The notes beneath the pieces were generated by a model that was not told the DNA's origin, made no database searches, and saw only the letters and a list, made by a program, of their open reading frames with translations. From CAZDXB01 sp964509335 (GTDB lineage Bacteria; Bacteroidota; Ignavibacteria; Kapaibacteriales; UBA2268), in NCBI GenBank assembly GCA_964509335.1, contig CAZDXB010000015.1, positions 1 to 64,000 on the forward strand: DNA of 64,000 nt, given 5' to 3'. The position numbers were made by a program, and so were the translations under genes. Positions 8,901 through 16,824 of the stretch are shown one piece after another. Every line of letters starts with the position of its first letter. Position 1 is the first letter of the stretch.

Positions 8901-10688
8901 AACAATATAATAGAATGTCGTGTCTCTGTTGGGATTGTCCGTAAATGTTGTCGTCGGCGGAGTCGTCGTTCCAATTTCCGTATAACCAGTTCCTTGGAAT
9001 TGACTTCTATATACGCGGTATTCGGTAACGTCCGTTGAAGAACTGGGGTCCCAAGTAAGAACGACGTCAGGATCCGAAACCGTAGCGGATAGATTTTGCG
9101 GCGGCTGAGGCTTAGGTTTCACAGGGTAAGCCGACGCTTCGTTCGAACTACGGCTCTGCAAAGCGCTTGAATCGTTCTCCGCCCTCACTACGTAATAATA
9201 TAAATTCTCGTTGGTTACGCTATTGTCGGTAAAAGTGGTCGAAGTGAGTTCTTCGGCTATTGGGTTGTCGTAATCGTAACTCCCCGACGTTTGCGTCCGA
9301 TAAACGTTAAAGAATATGTAGGTGTCGCCCGGAGCCGCCGCCGTCCATGATAAGTCCACATAACCGTTTCCGGCGTCCGCCTCCAAATCAGTCGGTCTGT
9401 CGGGCGCTACTGGGTCGTGCAACAGCGACATTGCCGAAACGTGACTTGTAGAATCGCTTTCCAAACCCTTAATCTTATCGTAAGCGACCATATAATAATA
9501 ATATCGAATGTCATTTTCAATATCGTCAACATACTCTGTCGTTCCGTTAGCTATATCGTCCACATGTAGGCTGAAACTGTTTCCGGCGGTTCTTCTATAT
9601 ATTCTATACACCAAATCGGAACTAGTCGAGTCGCTCTCTTCCCACCGCAAGGTATCGACGCCGGGTCCGTCGGTAGCCGTAAGATTTTTCGGCGGTCCTG
9701 GAGGCGCGGGTATATAAGTCGCTTCGTTCACGCTCTTATATATTCCGTCGCCCGTTCCGCAATATAAATAGTTGTCGTAAAGTTTCAAAGCTCCTCCGCC
9801 AACGTTATCCCAGCCTAAACCGCTACTAACGTCTCCCCAACTCGAGCCGGAGTTAATAGTTCTATAAACTCCATTCTGTTGGGTTCCGCAATAATACAAA
9901 GTATCGTTTACGATATTTATAGCGGTTACCGACCTATTGCTTATTCCATTATTAATGGCAGTCCAGTTCGACCCGCCGTCGTCTGAATAATAAACGCCTC
10001 CGCTTTCCTCGCCGATAAATATATCTCCGTCGTCTATTACTATAGAGTTAATATCCTTGCTTGTAGAATTGCGTATTTTAGTAAAGCTATCGCCGTCGTC
10101 GGTGGATTTATATACTTCGCCGTTATGATTGCCAATATATAAATTCCCGGAACCGTCGGTCGCCATAGCCATAATCGCTCCTTTGTCCGTCTGCTTCTCC
10201 GTCCAGTTATCGCCGCCGTCGCTGGAAAAAACGACTTTCCCGCTTGAACCGTTATAAACAGCCGAAGAAACGAAAATACCGGAAGAATTCACCGCAAATG
10301 AAGTAACGACTTCCAGCATTCCGAAAGTATGCACAGAACTCCAAGAACCTCCTCCGTCGGCTGTTTTTTTAATGACGCCGGAAGTACCTGAACCGGTTCC
10401 AATTAAAATAGTGTCTGAATCCATAACGTAGATACAAGAGACTCCAGGACCGCCGGCGTTATAAATATTCGACCAGTTGTCGCCGTCGTCGGAGCTGTAA
10501 AAAGCCGAGCCGCCGGTTGTCGTTCCTCCAGAACCAACGTAAATATCCCCGCCTCCAGTAACATAGATTGCGTTTACGCTAGAATCATTGGGTAAACCAA
10601 TTTTCTCCCAAAAATTGTTCTGAGCGTGAGCTACGCTTATCGAAGCAATCGCTAAAGCAAAAACTAGTAGTAGTCGTTTTATTGTCAT
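5907..10688 (-). CDS. giant secreted mosaic protein: BNR/propeller repeats, FN3 domains, T9SS domain
   Basis: A 1593-residue exported protein. The signal peptide ends near AHAQ (residue 23). Residues ~25-330 are BNR/Ycf48-like propeller repeats (STDDGDSF, YSDDGGSNW, TINSGSSW). Residues ~332-620 hold three fibronectin type III-like domains (PPGPPKNLTA, APDRPTDLEA, PQPPQNLSA). A long beta-rich middle (~620-1370) is not recognised. More FN3-like beta sandwich follows, then a T9SS type A sorting domain (VFPNPLSNG, LFDLLGERK, GAYYIRMTAG, ending KLIIISK). It is probably a cell-surface protein or adhesin; function unknown. AAGG lies about 7 bases before the ATG. It appears monocistronic, with a terminator just downstream. 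Confidence 0.8.
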   Translation of the reverse strand: MTIKRLLLVFALAIASISVAHAQNNFWEKIGLPNDSSVNAIYVTGGGDIYVGSGGTTTGGSAFYSSDDGDNWSNIYNAGGPGVSCIYVMDSDTILIGTGSGTSGVIKKTADGGGSWSSVHTFGMLEVVTSFAVNSSGIFVSSAVYNGSSGKVVFSSDGGDNWTEKQTDKGAIMAMATDGSGNLYIGNHNGEVYKSTDDGDSFTKIRNSTSKDINSIVIDDGDIFIGEESGGVYYSDDGGSNWTAINNGISNRSVTAINIVNDTLYYCGTQQNGVYRTINSGSSWGDVSSGLGWDNVGGGALKLYDNYLYCGTGDGIYKSVNEATYIPAPPGPPKNLTATDGPGVDTLRWEESDSTSSDLVYRIYRRTAGNSFSLHVDDIANGTTEYVDDIENDIRYYYYMVAYDKIKGLESDSTSHVSAMSLLHDPVAPDRPTDLEADAGNGYVDLSWTAAAPGDTYIFFNVYRTQTSGSYDYDNPIAEELTSTTFTDNSVTNENLYYYVVRAENDSSALQSRSSNEASAYPVKPKPQPPQNLSATVSDPDVVLTWDPSSSTDVTEYRVYRSQFQGTGYTEIGTTTPPTTTFTDNPNRDTTFYYIVKAWDDVHESVKSNEVSAMLLRLELFTEVKPESRYIVDRFDSVKYSVQIKDQLDNPVQTWTFIENTVLGQMDSVETDASGYAEYAFEVPGTQTFADYSMSFTSKMADYVPDTVTRVITVKPIPRPTDKWAYVYQESGVAKLIFALEDTTTTWDSPGIPDNIRKEGAVIYINDYVRFEGDMTIDTSANHRIESSGEWSVNSPAGDPNKKVLIKGDIIAVYSGKSINFLRSESAIEQEDPLAGLELLIDDIELQGGAYSTGITLNAYFLLPGVKAGCDSVQTDTIRIEGLVYDEDGRKAGDATISDLSPDAVACFDSLTAEYDSNNDKLNLAGGFSIPWLSVQGEGSITGGELTQIDLSTEQGQAAEIGETGITIRGVSGQANGINPPPMTMSLNGTLLSGTEGLFEIDMSGSVMFPQQLSFNASQARLIHDLTFGDWQIVGPMNGALDVTSNMSIYGQVEAGEMDDGNYIVDGSGNFVYTWSPEERLRGIINGQVMVADFPDEFPWDIIEIVWDGGFPIQLADTSTEIYLQNRIILGNLYFGGLIGTMNFTLDLNKTYGEDGFLEIGTGAMNINSYIRRGDNKDEAVQNFNPYQLEGQSLPMLVRKKEKTQAINQNDTLDLSRGMDKVFIRVMDETEVPESFLLSPNGTKYEAGEEPPEDSSVVYVEKSDGKKGFWVVQDDFEEGEWVAGANPDDVTETSYRDVFATFKKRDIELNVGKEENDVEVTWNNTAVPDEPYIEFYLAGDTVGVTGLMIGEVKEKDGEFNFTMTDTLPECKYFLYAMRYDGDKVDRYYSDVELWNNKGNLQPPQVLNSVYYGLTDKLTVSWEDQNPPENIRGFLIKIVYADQTEEIIARPYGEDREAEIDIEIDLEENPILKITMAAYTHEGYQSCWSEEEGVVLDVKDYPLAGFENENDPISVFPNPLSNGANVRFKLLANSHTTIELFDLLGERKAVIIDDYFEAGVHDAELDATGITSGAYYIRMTAGGVTKSKLIIISK

Positions 10689-10766
10689 AACAAGCCTTTA
10701 TAAATATGAATATATTTTAATTTTCGTAATATAATTATTCGCTGTCAAATTTCCAACTATTTCATA

Positions 10767-11177
10767 CTAAAGATTAAATTTCAATACGGCTTTAGTTCCT
10801 TTCTTAGTGGATTTCAATTCCATATCGTCGCTCAATCTTTCCATCAGAAACACTCCTCTGCCGCTCGGTTTCAGTAAATTCTCCGGCAATCTTGGGTCTT
10901 CAAGACAATCTGGGTCGAATCCTTTGCCTTGGTCTTCAATAACAACAGTAAGCTCGTCTTGCATAGCGGTAAAAGATATAAGCACTCTCTTTTCGGGGTC
11001 GCATCTATTGCCGTGCATCACGGCGTTATTTACGGCTTCGGTAACCGCCACCACTATGTTGTAGTATTTATCTTTCTTAATCTCAATTTTATCTTTTATG
11101 CGCGAAAGAAGCGGCTCCACTTGCTTAACCGCTTTCAAATCGCTTTTATATATTTCCTTGAACTCGATTTTTTCCAT
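10767..11177 (-). CDS. RsbW-like anti-sigma / histidine kinase-type ATPase
   Basis: A 136-residue stand-alone GHKL ATPase of the RsbW/SpoIIAB type. The N box is EAVNNAVMHGN (47-57), the G1 box EDQGKGFDP (81-89) and the G2 box GRGVFLME (107-114), all intact. Family members bind sigma factors or phosphorylate STAS-domain antagonists in partner-switching pathways. No STAS protein, SpoIIE-type phosphatase or sigma factor adjoins it; the nearest sigma gene is 18 kb away. It is the last gene of the envelope operon and starts one base after the upstream stop codon, so translational coupling is likely. Confidence 0.88.
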   Translation of the reverse strand: MEKIEFKEIYKSDLKAVKQVEPLLSRIKDKIEIKKDKYYNIVVAVTEAVNNAVMHGNRCDPEKRVLISFTAMQDELTVVIEDQGKGFDPDCLEDPRLPENLLKPSGRGVFLMERLSDDMELKSTKKGTKAVLKFNL

Positions 11178-11178
11178 T

Positions 11179-13089
11179 CTAAATTCTTAACTCGGCGTTT
11201 AATAACAAATTTGGGACTCCTCTTAATTCCCGTCTGTCGGTCGTCGTTTCAAACTCATACCAACCTCGCAACGCGACCGACGAGCCGGATTCAAAATTAA
11301 ATCTGATTATTGCCTCCGGTCCAATTGACCTTTTAAATACCTTATCCTTTTTTTCATAGTAAGAAACAAAATTTTTCTGACTCAGTCCGTAATACCTCGC
11401 GCCGAACGCTACTTCGCAATCATCGTCCGCCTTGTAAAAGAACAGCGCGTTTACAAACGTCTCCAAATTCTTATCCTTAGGCGATTCGGCAAACTCGTTC
11501 CATAACAAAATTCCTCTTTCAAAATAACGCGCGTTAATTCGAGCCCGCAAACTAATCATTTTTTCCAAATAAATAAAAAGAGAATCTTTGTAGGAAAGTT
11601 GCCTAAAACTGTAACTTTGAACCTCCGGCGATAGGCTTTCGTAATCGTAAGCGGTATAATTAGCGAGAACCTCCAAGCGAGGCGACATACTAAAACGTTC
11701 CGTTCGAATAATCACGAACGGGCTTAATCTAACTACCCTATTCCAATTGTTCATCGCGCTTCTCTCGGCTTTGAGAAACACCAAATGGTTCGCTTGCGCC
11801 TCGAGTTCGATTCCCGCGCGCAAAATCGAACTGAACCGTCGGTTGTATCGCAGATTGATAATCGACGAAAACTCGTCCCTATCGTCTTTGTTCATTTCGC
11901 TCGGAGTGTCGTACCTGAAAATTGAAGCGAGAACGTTTAATTGAATTTCATCGTTCGCGCTGGGGACAACTACAGTCCTTGAATTCAACTGAAATCTAGT
12001 AGAGATGTTGTCTTTTCTGTCCTCTCGTTCCTGCAAAGTCTGGAAATTGTCCTCGTTTAAATCGAATTTGTTAACCGCTCCGTTATTTTCGTTCCTTAGA
12101 TAATAATCCGCGCTAAAAGTTTGATTTAAAAACGACGCGTCGTAGCTAAGGTCGCCGGAAAAGTTTAAAATCATCTCGTTGTATTTCCTAGTTATACCAG
12201 ATAGATAAACGCTCTCGTCTCTTTTATCGTACGAACGCAATACCTCGGCGTTTTCTAAGCTTAAATTAACGTCGCCGTCGATAGTCTCGCTAAGCCCGAA
12301 CTCTAAATTCATATCCGAAGCGAATCTTTTTTCTACCCTGCTTTCCACCCCGTAATCGATAGAATCTGACATATTGGGATGAAGAAAGTCTTGGTCTAAA
12401 TTTACGTAGCTAAAGTTAAAGTCCAATGAATTATCCTCGTCGAACCTTTTATAAAAATTCGATTGAAAGTTAAACGCTCCTTGCTTTCTTCGCCGGCTTA
12501 AATTCTCCCTCTCAAAATAAGTATTAGCGTCGAATTTATATCCTTCAATATCAAATTCGTGTAGCTTTCCCGACAATGTATAAACCGAGCCAAAATCCTC
12601 GATTCCCATCTGCTGATTCTTCTCGACGCCCGCCATAGCCTTAACTTCCGAATTCTCCAAAAAGCGCCAGCCAAAACCTCCCAAACCGCCAATCTTCTCC
12701 AGCTTATTAATCCCAATAGAGCGAGTGTCCAACGAATACACCCATCTCTGGTCGATAGCGGCGAAAATATCGCCGATTAAGGGCAGCGAATAATTAAAAT
12801 TAAACACTTCGTCTTCGCAATAGGAAAAAGCTCTGGACTTCAAAGCGACGCCTTTATACGATTGAAAAATTCGCAAATTCCCGAACAAAACTTTATCCGA
12901 ATAAAACGCGTCGCCCTTAAATATATAAGTGTTAACGACTTTGTCCAACCCCCAAGAAACGGAATTGTCTTTTTCTATCGAATACATAGGCTTAAAAGCT
13001 CCGCCGTAGGAAGCGGCAGGGAAAGTTTGAGAGTAAACTGTCGCGGCAAGAGTAAATAATACTAGCGAGATATAAATAAAACGCTTCAT
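11179..13089 (-). CDS. putative outer-membrane beta-barrel protein
   Basis: About 636 residues with a signal peptide (MKRFIYISLVLFTLAATVYS). The remainder is made of alternating amphipathic strands with many aromatic residues and ends in NAELRI, as expected for a large outer-membrane beta-barrel or porin-like protein. I do not recognise a family. The ATG at 13089 directly precedes the signal peptide and is preferred to a TTG at 13107. It sits between the FlbD-like gene (19 bases upstream) and the RsbW-like gene (one base downstream) in the envelope operon. A role in LPS or surface assembly is only suggested by context. Confidence 0.65.
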   Translation of the reverse strand: MKRFIYISLVLFTLAATVYSQTFPAASYGGAFKPMYSIEKDNSVSWGLDKVVNTYIFKGDAFYSDKVLFGNLRIFQSYKGVALKSRAFSYCEDEVFNFNYSLPLIGDIFAAIDQRWVYSLDTRSIGINKLEKIGGLGGFGWRFLENSEVKAMAGVEKNQQMGIEDFGSVYTLSGKLHEFDIEGYKFDANTYFERENLSRRRKQGAFNFQSNFYKRFDEDNSLDFNFSYVNLDQDFLHPNMSDSIDYGVESRVEKRFASDMNLEFGLSETIDGDVNLSLENAEVLRSYDKRDESVYLSGITRKYNEMILNFSGDLSYDASFLNQTFSADYYLRNENNGAVNKFDLNEDNFQTLQEREDRKDNISTRFQLNSRTVVVPSANDEIQLNVLASIFRYDTPSEMNKDDRDEFSSIINLRYNRRFSSILRAGIELEAQANHLVFLKAERSAMNNWNRVVRLSPFVIIRTERFSMSPRLEVLANYTAYDYESLSPEVQSYSFRQLSYKDSLFIYLEKMISLRARINARYFERGILLWNEFAESPKDKNLETFVNALFFYKADDDCEVAFGARYYGLSQKNFVSYYEKKDKVFKRSIGPEAIIRFNFESGSSVALRGWYEFETTTDRRELRGVPNLLLNAELRI

Positions 13090-13108
13090 AATCCAACCGC
13101 TTTCCAAC

Positions 13109-13297
13109 CTACTCCTCGCTAACGCATTTTCTTTTATACTCTACTACCTTCTCGCTTATTACTTCGGGATTCTCTACTACGATGATTTTCCTGCCGCTTT
13201 TAAGCGTAATGGTAGTGTCGTAAGATTTCTCAACGGTTTCAATCTCTTCGGCGTTTACCGTTATTTTCTCTCCGTCGATTTTTGTTAATTGAATCAT
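13109..13297 (-). CDS. FlbD-like small protein
   Basis: A 62-residue protein starting MIQLTKIDGEKITVNAEEIE, the pattern of the flagellar FlbD family (I-x-L-T-x-x-D-G, then E-x-I-E, TTITLKSGRK, and a V-E-N-P-E-V segment). It ends with a charged tail. FlbD-family genes usually sit in flagellar operons (this family is distinct from the Caulobacter regulator FlbD), but no flagellar gene is visible in this window. Here it lies 5 bases after the heptosyltransferase gene and just before an outer-membrane protein gene. The family assignment is fairly good; its role here is unknown. Confidence 0.8.
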   Translation of the reverse strand: MIQLTKIDGEKITVNAEEIETVEKSYDTTITLKSGRKIIVVENPEVISEKVVEYKRKCVSEE

Positions 13298-13302
13298 TCG
13301 GT

Positions 13303-14355
13303 TTACTTTTTATTCAAGATTTCTTCCGCGAGCGAAAATACAAATTCCGGAGTTAACTTTCTCATACAATCGAAAGTTTTAATCGGACAGCGTCTTCCTC
13401 CGTGAATTGCGCAAGGTTTGCATTTCAATCCTTCTACTTGCGCGACCTTGTCCTTCTCGCCTAAAGGAGCGAAGCCGAATTCGGGGACGGTCGGACCGAA
13501 AATCGTTACGGTAGGACAATTCATCAAGCCTGCGAAATGCGTCGGAGCGCTATCGTTGGTTATTGTTATCTCGACTTTCCCCAACAGAATCAACAATTGC
13601 GAGAGATTAGTCTGTCCAGCCAAAGAAATCGCGCCTGTTTTTCCGGCTAAATCCGCGCACAGCTTCTCGTCTTCGGAAGAACCAATTAATACTGCCTTAA
13701 TCCCGCTCTCGCCGAGCATATTAATTAATATCTCAAAATACTCCGGAAGCCATCTTTTTGTCTCCCAAACCGAGCCGGGAGCTATCGCCGCTATTTTTGA
13801 ATCGCTTAACCCAGATTTTTCAATCGCCAAATCTAAGTTCTTAATATCTTTTAAGGAAAAATCAAATTGGGGATTAGGCAATTCTTCGGCGATACTTTCA
13901 AAATCGGAGAAAACCTTTAGCAATTCGAAATTCCTTTGAGTTTCGCGCAAATGCAGTTTATAATCAATTCTCCTTCTATACAAAAAAGAAGCCGCGTTTT
14001 TATTGAATCCAACCGAAAATTCAGGTTTCGCCAAAAAAACGACCAAAGTTGAGCGCAAAGACCTATGCGGCGAAATAACGCAATCGACGCCCTCGTCTCT
14101 CAATTGTTCTGCTAGTTTTCGAATGCCTTTTAAGCCTTTATCTTCATTTCTTTTATCGTAAGGAATCGTTTTATCGACCGCTTCGGAGTATTTAATAAAA
14201 CTCGCCGCCGAGGGAGTCGCTACGAAATATATTTTCGTCTCAGGCGAGTAATTCTTAATAGTTTGAACCAAATACAAAGCGAGAGCCGAATCGCCGAGAA
14301 AAGCCGTTTGAATAACAGCCAGTTTTTTCGTGTTTTTTAGTTCAAAATCTTCCAC
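13303..14355 (-). CDS. waaF: lipopolysaccharide heptosyltransferase (glycosyltransferase family 9)
   Basis: About 350 residues. GT9 enzymes add L-glycero-D-manno-heptose from ADP-heptose to the LPS inner core at the cytoplasmic face. Seen here: N-terminal VIQTAFLGD, AIAPGSVWETKRWLP in the middle, and the donor-site segment NDSAPTHFAGLMNCPTV followed by TIFGPT. A Cys-containing segment (LKCKPCAIHGGRRCP) is typical of heptosyltransferase II-like members. There is no ATG near the N terminus. A GTG at 14355 has a strong GAGGGA ribosome site 7 bases upstream; a TTG at 14370 overlaps the preceding stop codon and is the alternative. The exact acceptor cannot be told from sequence. Confidence 0.87.
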   Translation of the reverse strand: MEDFELKNTKKLAVIQTAFLGDSALALYLVQTIKNYSPETKIYFVATPSAASFIKYSEAVDKTIPYDKRNEDKGLKGIRKLAEQLRDEGVDCVISPHRSLRSTLVVFLAKPEFSVGFNKNAASFLYRRRIDYKLHLRETQRNFELLKVFSDFESIAEELPNPQFDFSLKDIKNLDLAIEKSGLSDSKIAAIAPGSVWETKRWLPEYFEILINMLGESGIKAVLIGSSEDEKLCADLAGKTGAISLAGQTNLSQLLILLGKVEITITNDSAPTHFAGLMNCPTVTIFGPTVPEFGFAPLGEKDKVAQVEGLKCKPCAIHGGRRCPIKTFDCMRKLTPEFVFSLAEEILNKK

Positions 14356-14362
14356 AATTGCG

Positions 14363-14368
14363 TCCCTC
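14363..14368 (-). promoter_or_regulatory. ribosome binding site GAGGGA deciding a GTG start
   Basis: On the minus strand GAGGGA lies 7 bases before GTG at 14355. It overlaps the TGA stop of the acyltransferase gene, so the two genes are probably translationally coupled. It favours GTG at 14355 over the TTG at 14370. Confidence 0.6.
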
Positions 14369-15248
14369 AACCGCTAGGTTTGCGTTTCCATTTTCTGTGC
14401 TGCCAAGCCCAAAGCTCGGGTCTTTCTCTTACCGCTTCCTCCAACGCTCTTACGTGCCTTTCCGTTAACTCTTTGACGCCCGCCTCGTCGTTTTTCAAAT
14501 CGTCGAACTTCAATTCTTCCAGCTTTACTCTATAGGCGCCGTCCGCTTGCCTCTTAGAAAAGCCGCAAACAATTGGAACGTTATATTTGAGAGCCAAAGC
14601 CGCTGGCGTATCGTAAGTGGCGGCGGGAAAACCAAAAAAATTGGCAAATATTTTTTTGCCGCCGGAGGCGCTCTGGTCGGCTAAAAGGGCGACGGCTTCG
14701 CCGTTTCTTACCGCGTTGACAGCCGCTCGAGCGGCTTTTCTCATCTTGACTACTTTATTGCCGCCGCGCGTCCGGTATTCGTTCAATATTGTATTTAATT
14801 TAGGATTGTGTTGCGATTTTACAATTACGGTTATTGGTATTTGGGCGAACAAACCCGCGGTATAAGCTAAATATTCCCAATTGCCGTAATGACCGGACAT
14901 TAATATTAGTCCGTTCCCTCTATCGTAAACCTCTCTGATTAATTCAAGATTGTCGTATTTGACGTATTCTTCAAAATCCTCGGCGCTTAGATGTTTCATC
15001 GCTAAAACTTCAATTAAAACAATTCCCAGATTGCGGTAAGATTCAACGGCGGTATCCTTAACCCATTCTTCGCTTTTGTCGGGAAAAGCTTTTCTGAGAT
15101 TTTCTTTCGTAATATTCTCTCTCCTTTTGCTTAAAATACGAAGAACAGTCCCTATCTTTTCGCCAAACGATTTCCGCTTACTAATAGATAAATTCCTCGT
15201 AGTCCAACCTAAGAAAAGCAAAAAATATGTAACTAACCCGTCTATCAT
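14367..15248 (-). CDS. lysophospholipid/lipid A acyltransferase (LpxL/HtrB family)
   Basis: About 293 residues. LpxL/HtrB enzymes add a secondary acyl chain to the lipid A precursor at the inner membrane. The catalytic H-x4-E motif is GHYGNWE (near residue 120), followed by LADQSASGGKKIFANFFG, typical of the family. An N-terminal hydrophobic segment (LVTYFLLFLGW) should anchor it in the membrane. The ATG at 15248 is chosen over a TTG two codons upstream. It lies 12 bases after the GWxTD gene and overlaps the heptosyltransferase region, so lipid A and core synthesis are encoded together. Confidence 0.88.
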   Translation of the reverse strand: MIDGLVTYFLLFLGWTTRNLSISKRKSFGEKIGTVLRILSKRRENITKENLRKAFPDKSEEWVKDTAVESYRNLGIVLIEVLAMKHLSAEDFEEYVKYDNLELIREVYDRGNGLILMSGHYGNWEYLAYTAGLFAQIPITVIVKSQHNPKLNTILNEYRTRGGNKVVKMRKAARAAVNAVRNGEAVALLADQSASGGKKIFANFFGFPAATYDTPAALALKYNVPIVCGFSKRQADGAYRVKLEELKFDDLKNDEAGVKELTERHVRALEEAVRERPELWAWQHRKWKRKPSG

Positions 15249-15260
15249 TTTCAAACCGGT

Positions 15261-16676
15261 TTATCTATTTTGAGAACCTTCAAAAGGATTTTGTTGGTTT
15301 TTTAAAACATATCTTTCGTACCAGTCGGGATAATAAACTTCGTTCTGTGCCGTGGAATGCACGAGTTCGTAATTGCCGTATCCCGTAAAATCGACAAAAT
15401 GAAAATAAACTCCGCCTTGAATATCGTCGTAAAACCAAGATTCGTAGGCGCGAGTTTCTCCGGAAAAAGGATTTATGTCGCGTTCGGCGGGCTGACCGTA
15501 TCTTAGCAAAATCCGTCCTCTGTCGGTATCCCAACCCTTTCTATTGCTAAAAGCAAAATATGTCTCGGCGAACTCCACGCGCTTCCTGAAATCGTATAAA
15601 GTCTCGTTAAAAGGAGTTTTGGGCGTAGGGTCCCGTTTCTGCCAGAACCGATAGAGCATCCTTTGCTTAGCTTTGACGGTCGTTAATTCGTCGAATTGGT
15701 CTAACTCTTTCTCCGTCGCTATGCACTTTATCTTTCTAATCTCAATTTCCGTTTGCTCGGGAGTCAACGATATAAATTCTTTCCGCTCAAAACTAAGGTT
15801 TTCGGAAAATTTTGGTTTTTCCTTTAAAGGTTTATCGGGGTTTAACGCGTAAAACTTCTTTATCGAAAACGAACTATCTATCGGTTCTTCAGGTGGATAA
15901 AAAATAGCGGCTTGCAAATAATAAATTCCGCTAGCCAAAGAACTCATATCGACTTCGTTTATATCTACTATCTTGTCGCTTTTCGGTTCGAACGATTTGC
16001 TATAAGATTTAACCGCCTGTTTGGAGCCGTCGAAAAGAGCGTAAACAAGCTTTATTTCGTCTTCGGAAAACTTTTTCCCGTTATATATTTCGACGTAAGA
16101 ATTCAAATTCAAGCTATTGACGGCGTAAACCAAGGATGGATTAGGAGTAACATAAATATTACCCTTCTTAAAAGCCTTATTGATTTTACCGTTGACTTGA
16201 TTTGCATTCACAACTTTCTGAGCTAACTGGATATCGCTAAGAAAGATTTTATTGTCTTGAAATCGTGGCAAAACAATGTCAAATTCCGTCTGAGCGTTTG
16301 TTTCCGAATCATTTACGTCTTGAGCGTAAATTTGCGCTTTGTATTGCCCCGGCGGCAAAAGAAAATCCTTCTGCCCGATTAAATCCATCTGTTTGTCGCC
16401 GTCGCTTTTTTTATGCGTAACTACCCATTTCTTTTGTCTTTCCAATTTAGACGTCGAATATATGGATACTTTGAAAAACATTTCGCCGAGCTTTTCGCCG
16501 TTCTTATCGACATATTTTAAATTATTTTCGGAAAATGCATAATACATCTCCCAACGAACGCTGCCGTCGTCGAGGAAAAAAGAAGAAGCGTCAACGTCCA
16601 AAAGCAACTTCTTGGCGTTTAAAAAAGAAGTCGATAATATAAGCAATATGATTGAGATTTTCGTTAAGGCATTCAT
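15261..16676 (-). CDS. GWxTD-domain exported protein
   Basis: A 471-residue exported protein. The signal peptide is MNALTKISIILLILSTSFLNA. The C-terminal ~150 residues are a GWxTD domain, with the defining KGWDTDRGRILLRYG followed by GQP, an upstream FWQKRDPTPKTPFNE and YESWFYDD further on. The N-terminal ~300 residues are beta-rich. GWxTD proteins are common in FCB bacteria; their biochemical role is not established. It is the first gene of the envelope operon, which continues with lipid A acyltransferase and heptosyltransferase genes, so an envelope role is likely. The closest other surface gene is the PorV-like protein upstream, separated by a terminator. Confidence 0.88.
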   Translation of the reverse strand: MNALTKISIILLILSTSFLNAKKLLLDVDASSFFLDDGSVRWEMYYAFSENNLKYVDKNGEKLGEMFFKVSIYSTSKLERQKKWVVTHKKSDGDKQMDLIGQKDFLLPPGQYKAQIYAQDVNDSETNAQTEFDIVLPRFQDNKIFLSDIQLAQKVVNANQVNGKINKAFKKGNIYVTPNPSLVYAVNSLNLNSYVEIYNGKKFSEDEIKLVYALFDGSKQAVKSYSKSFEPKSDKIVDINEVDMSSLASGIYYLQAAIFYPPEEPIDSSFSIKKFYALNPDKPLKEKPKFSENLSFERKEFISLTPEQTEIEIRKIKCIATEKELDQFDELTTVKAKQRMLYRFWQKRDPTPKTPFNETLYDFRKRVEFAETYFAFSNRKGWDTDRGRILLRYGQPAERDINPFSGETRAYESWFYDDIQGGVYFHFVDFTGYGNYELVHSTAQNEVYYPDWYERYVLKNQQNPFEGSQNR

Positions 16677-16758
16677 AATTGAAGACCAATATTCGCGCTT
16701 ACTTTTTCAATAATTAATTTCTCCGTATTTTATATACTGAAAACGCATCAAGATATAA

Positions 16759-16797
16759 AAAATTGCCGCCAAGCCCCAAAGACCGACGGCAATTTAA
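16759..16797 (-). terminator. Rho-independent terminator after the PorV-like gene
   Basis: On the minus strand AAATTGCCGTC pairs with GGCGGCAATTTTTT around a loop of about 16 bases. It begins about 28 bases beyond the stop codon at 16825 and ends in a T run. It separates the PorV-like gene from the envelope operon that starts at 16676. Confidence 0.65.
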
Positions 16798-16824
16798 TAA
16801 ATAAATCAAGATTAAAGGCTATCG

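Noticed and set aside
10807..11300. plus-strand frames opposite the RsbW-like gene
   Set aside because: Shadow frames of a well-supported minus-strand gene with intact GHKL motifs.
13109..13297. part of a flagellar operon
   Set aside because: No flagellar structural or export genes lie in the window; only the family resemblance supports it.
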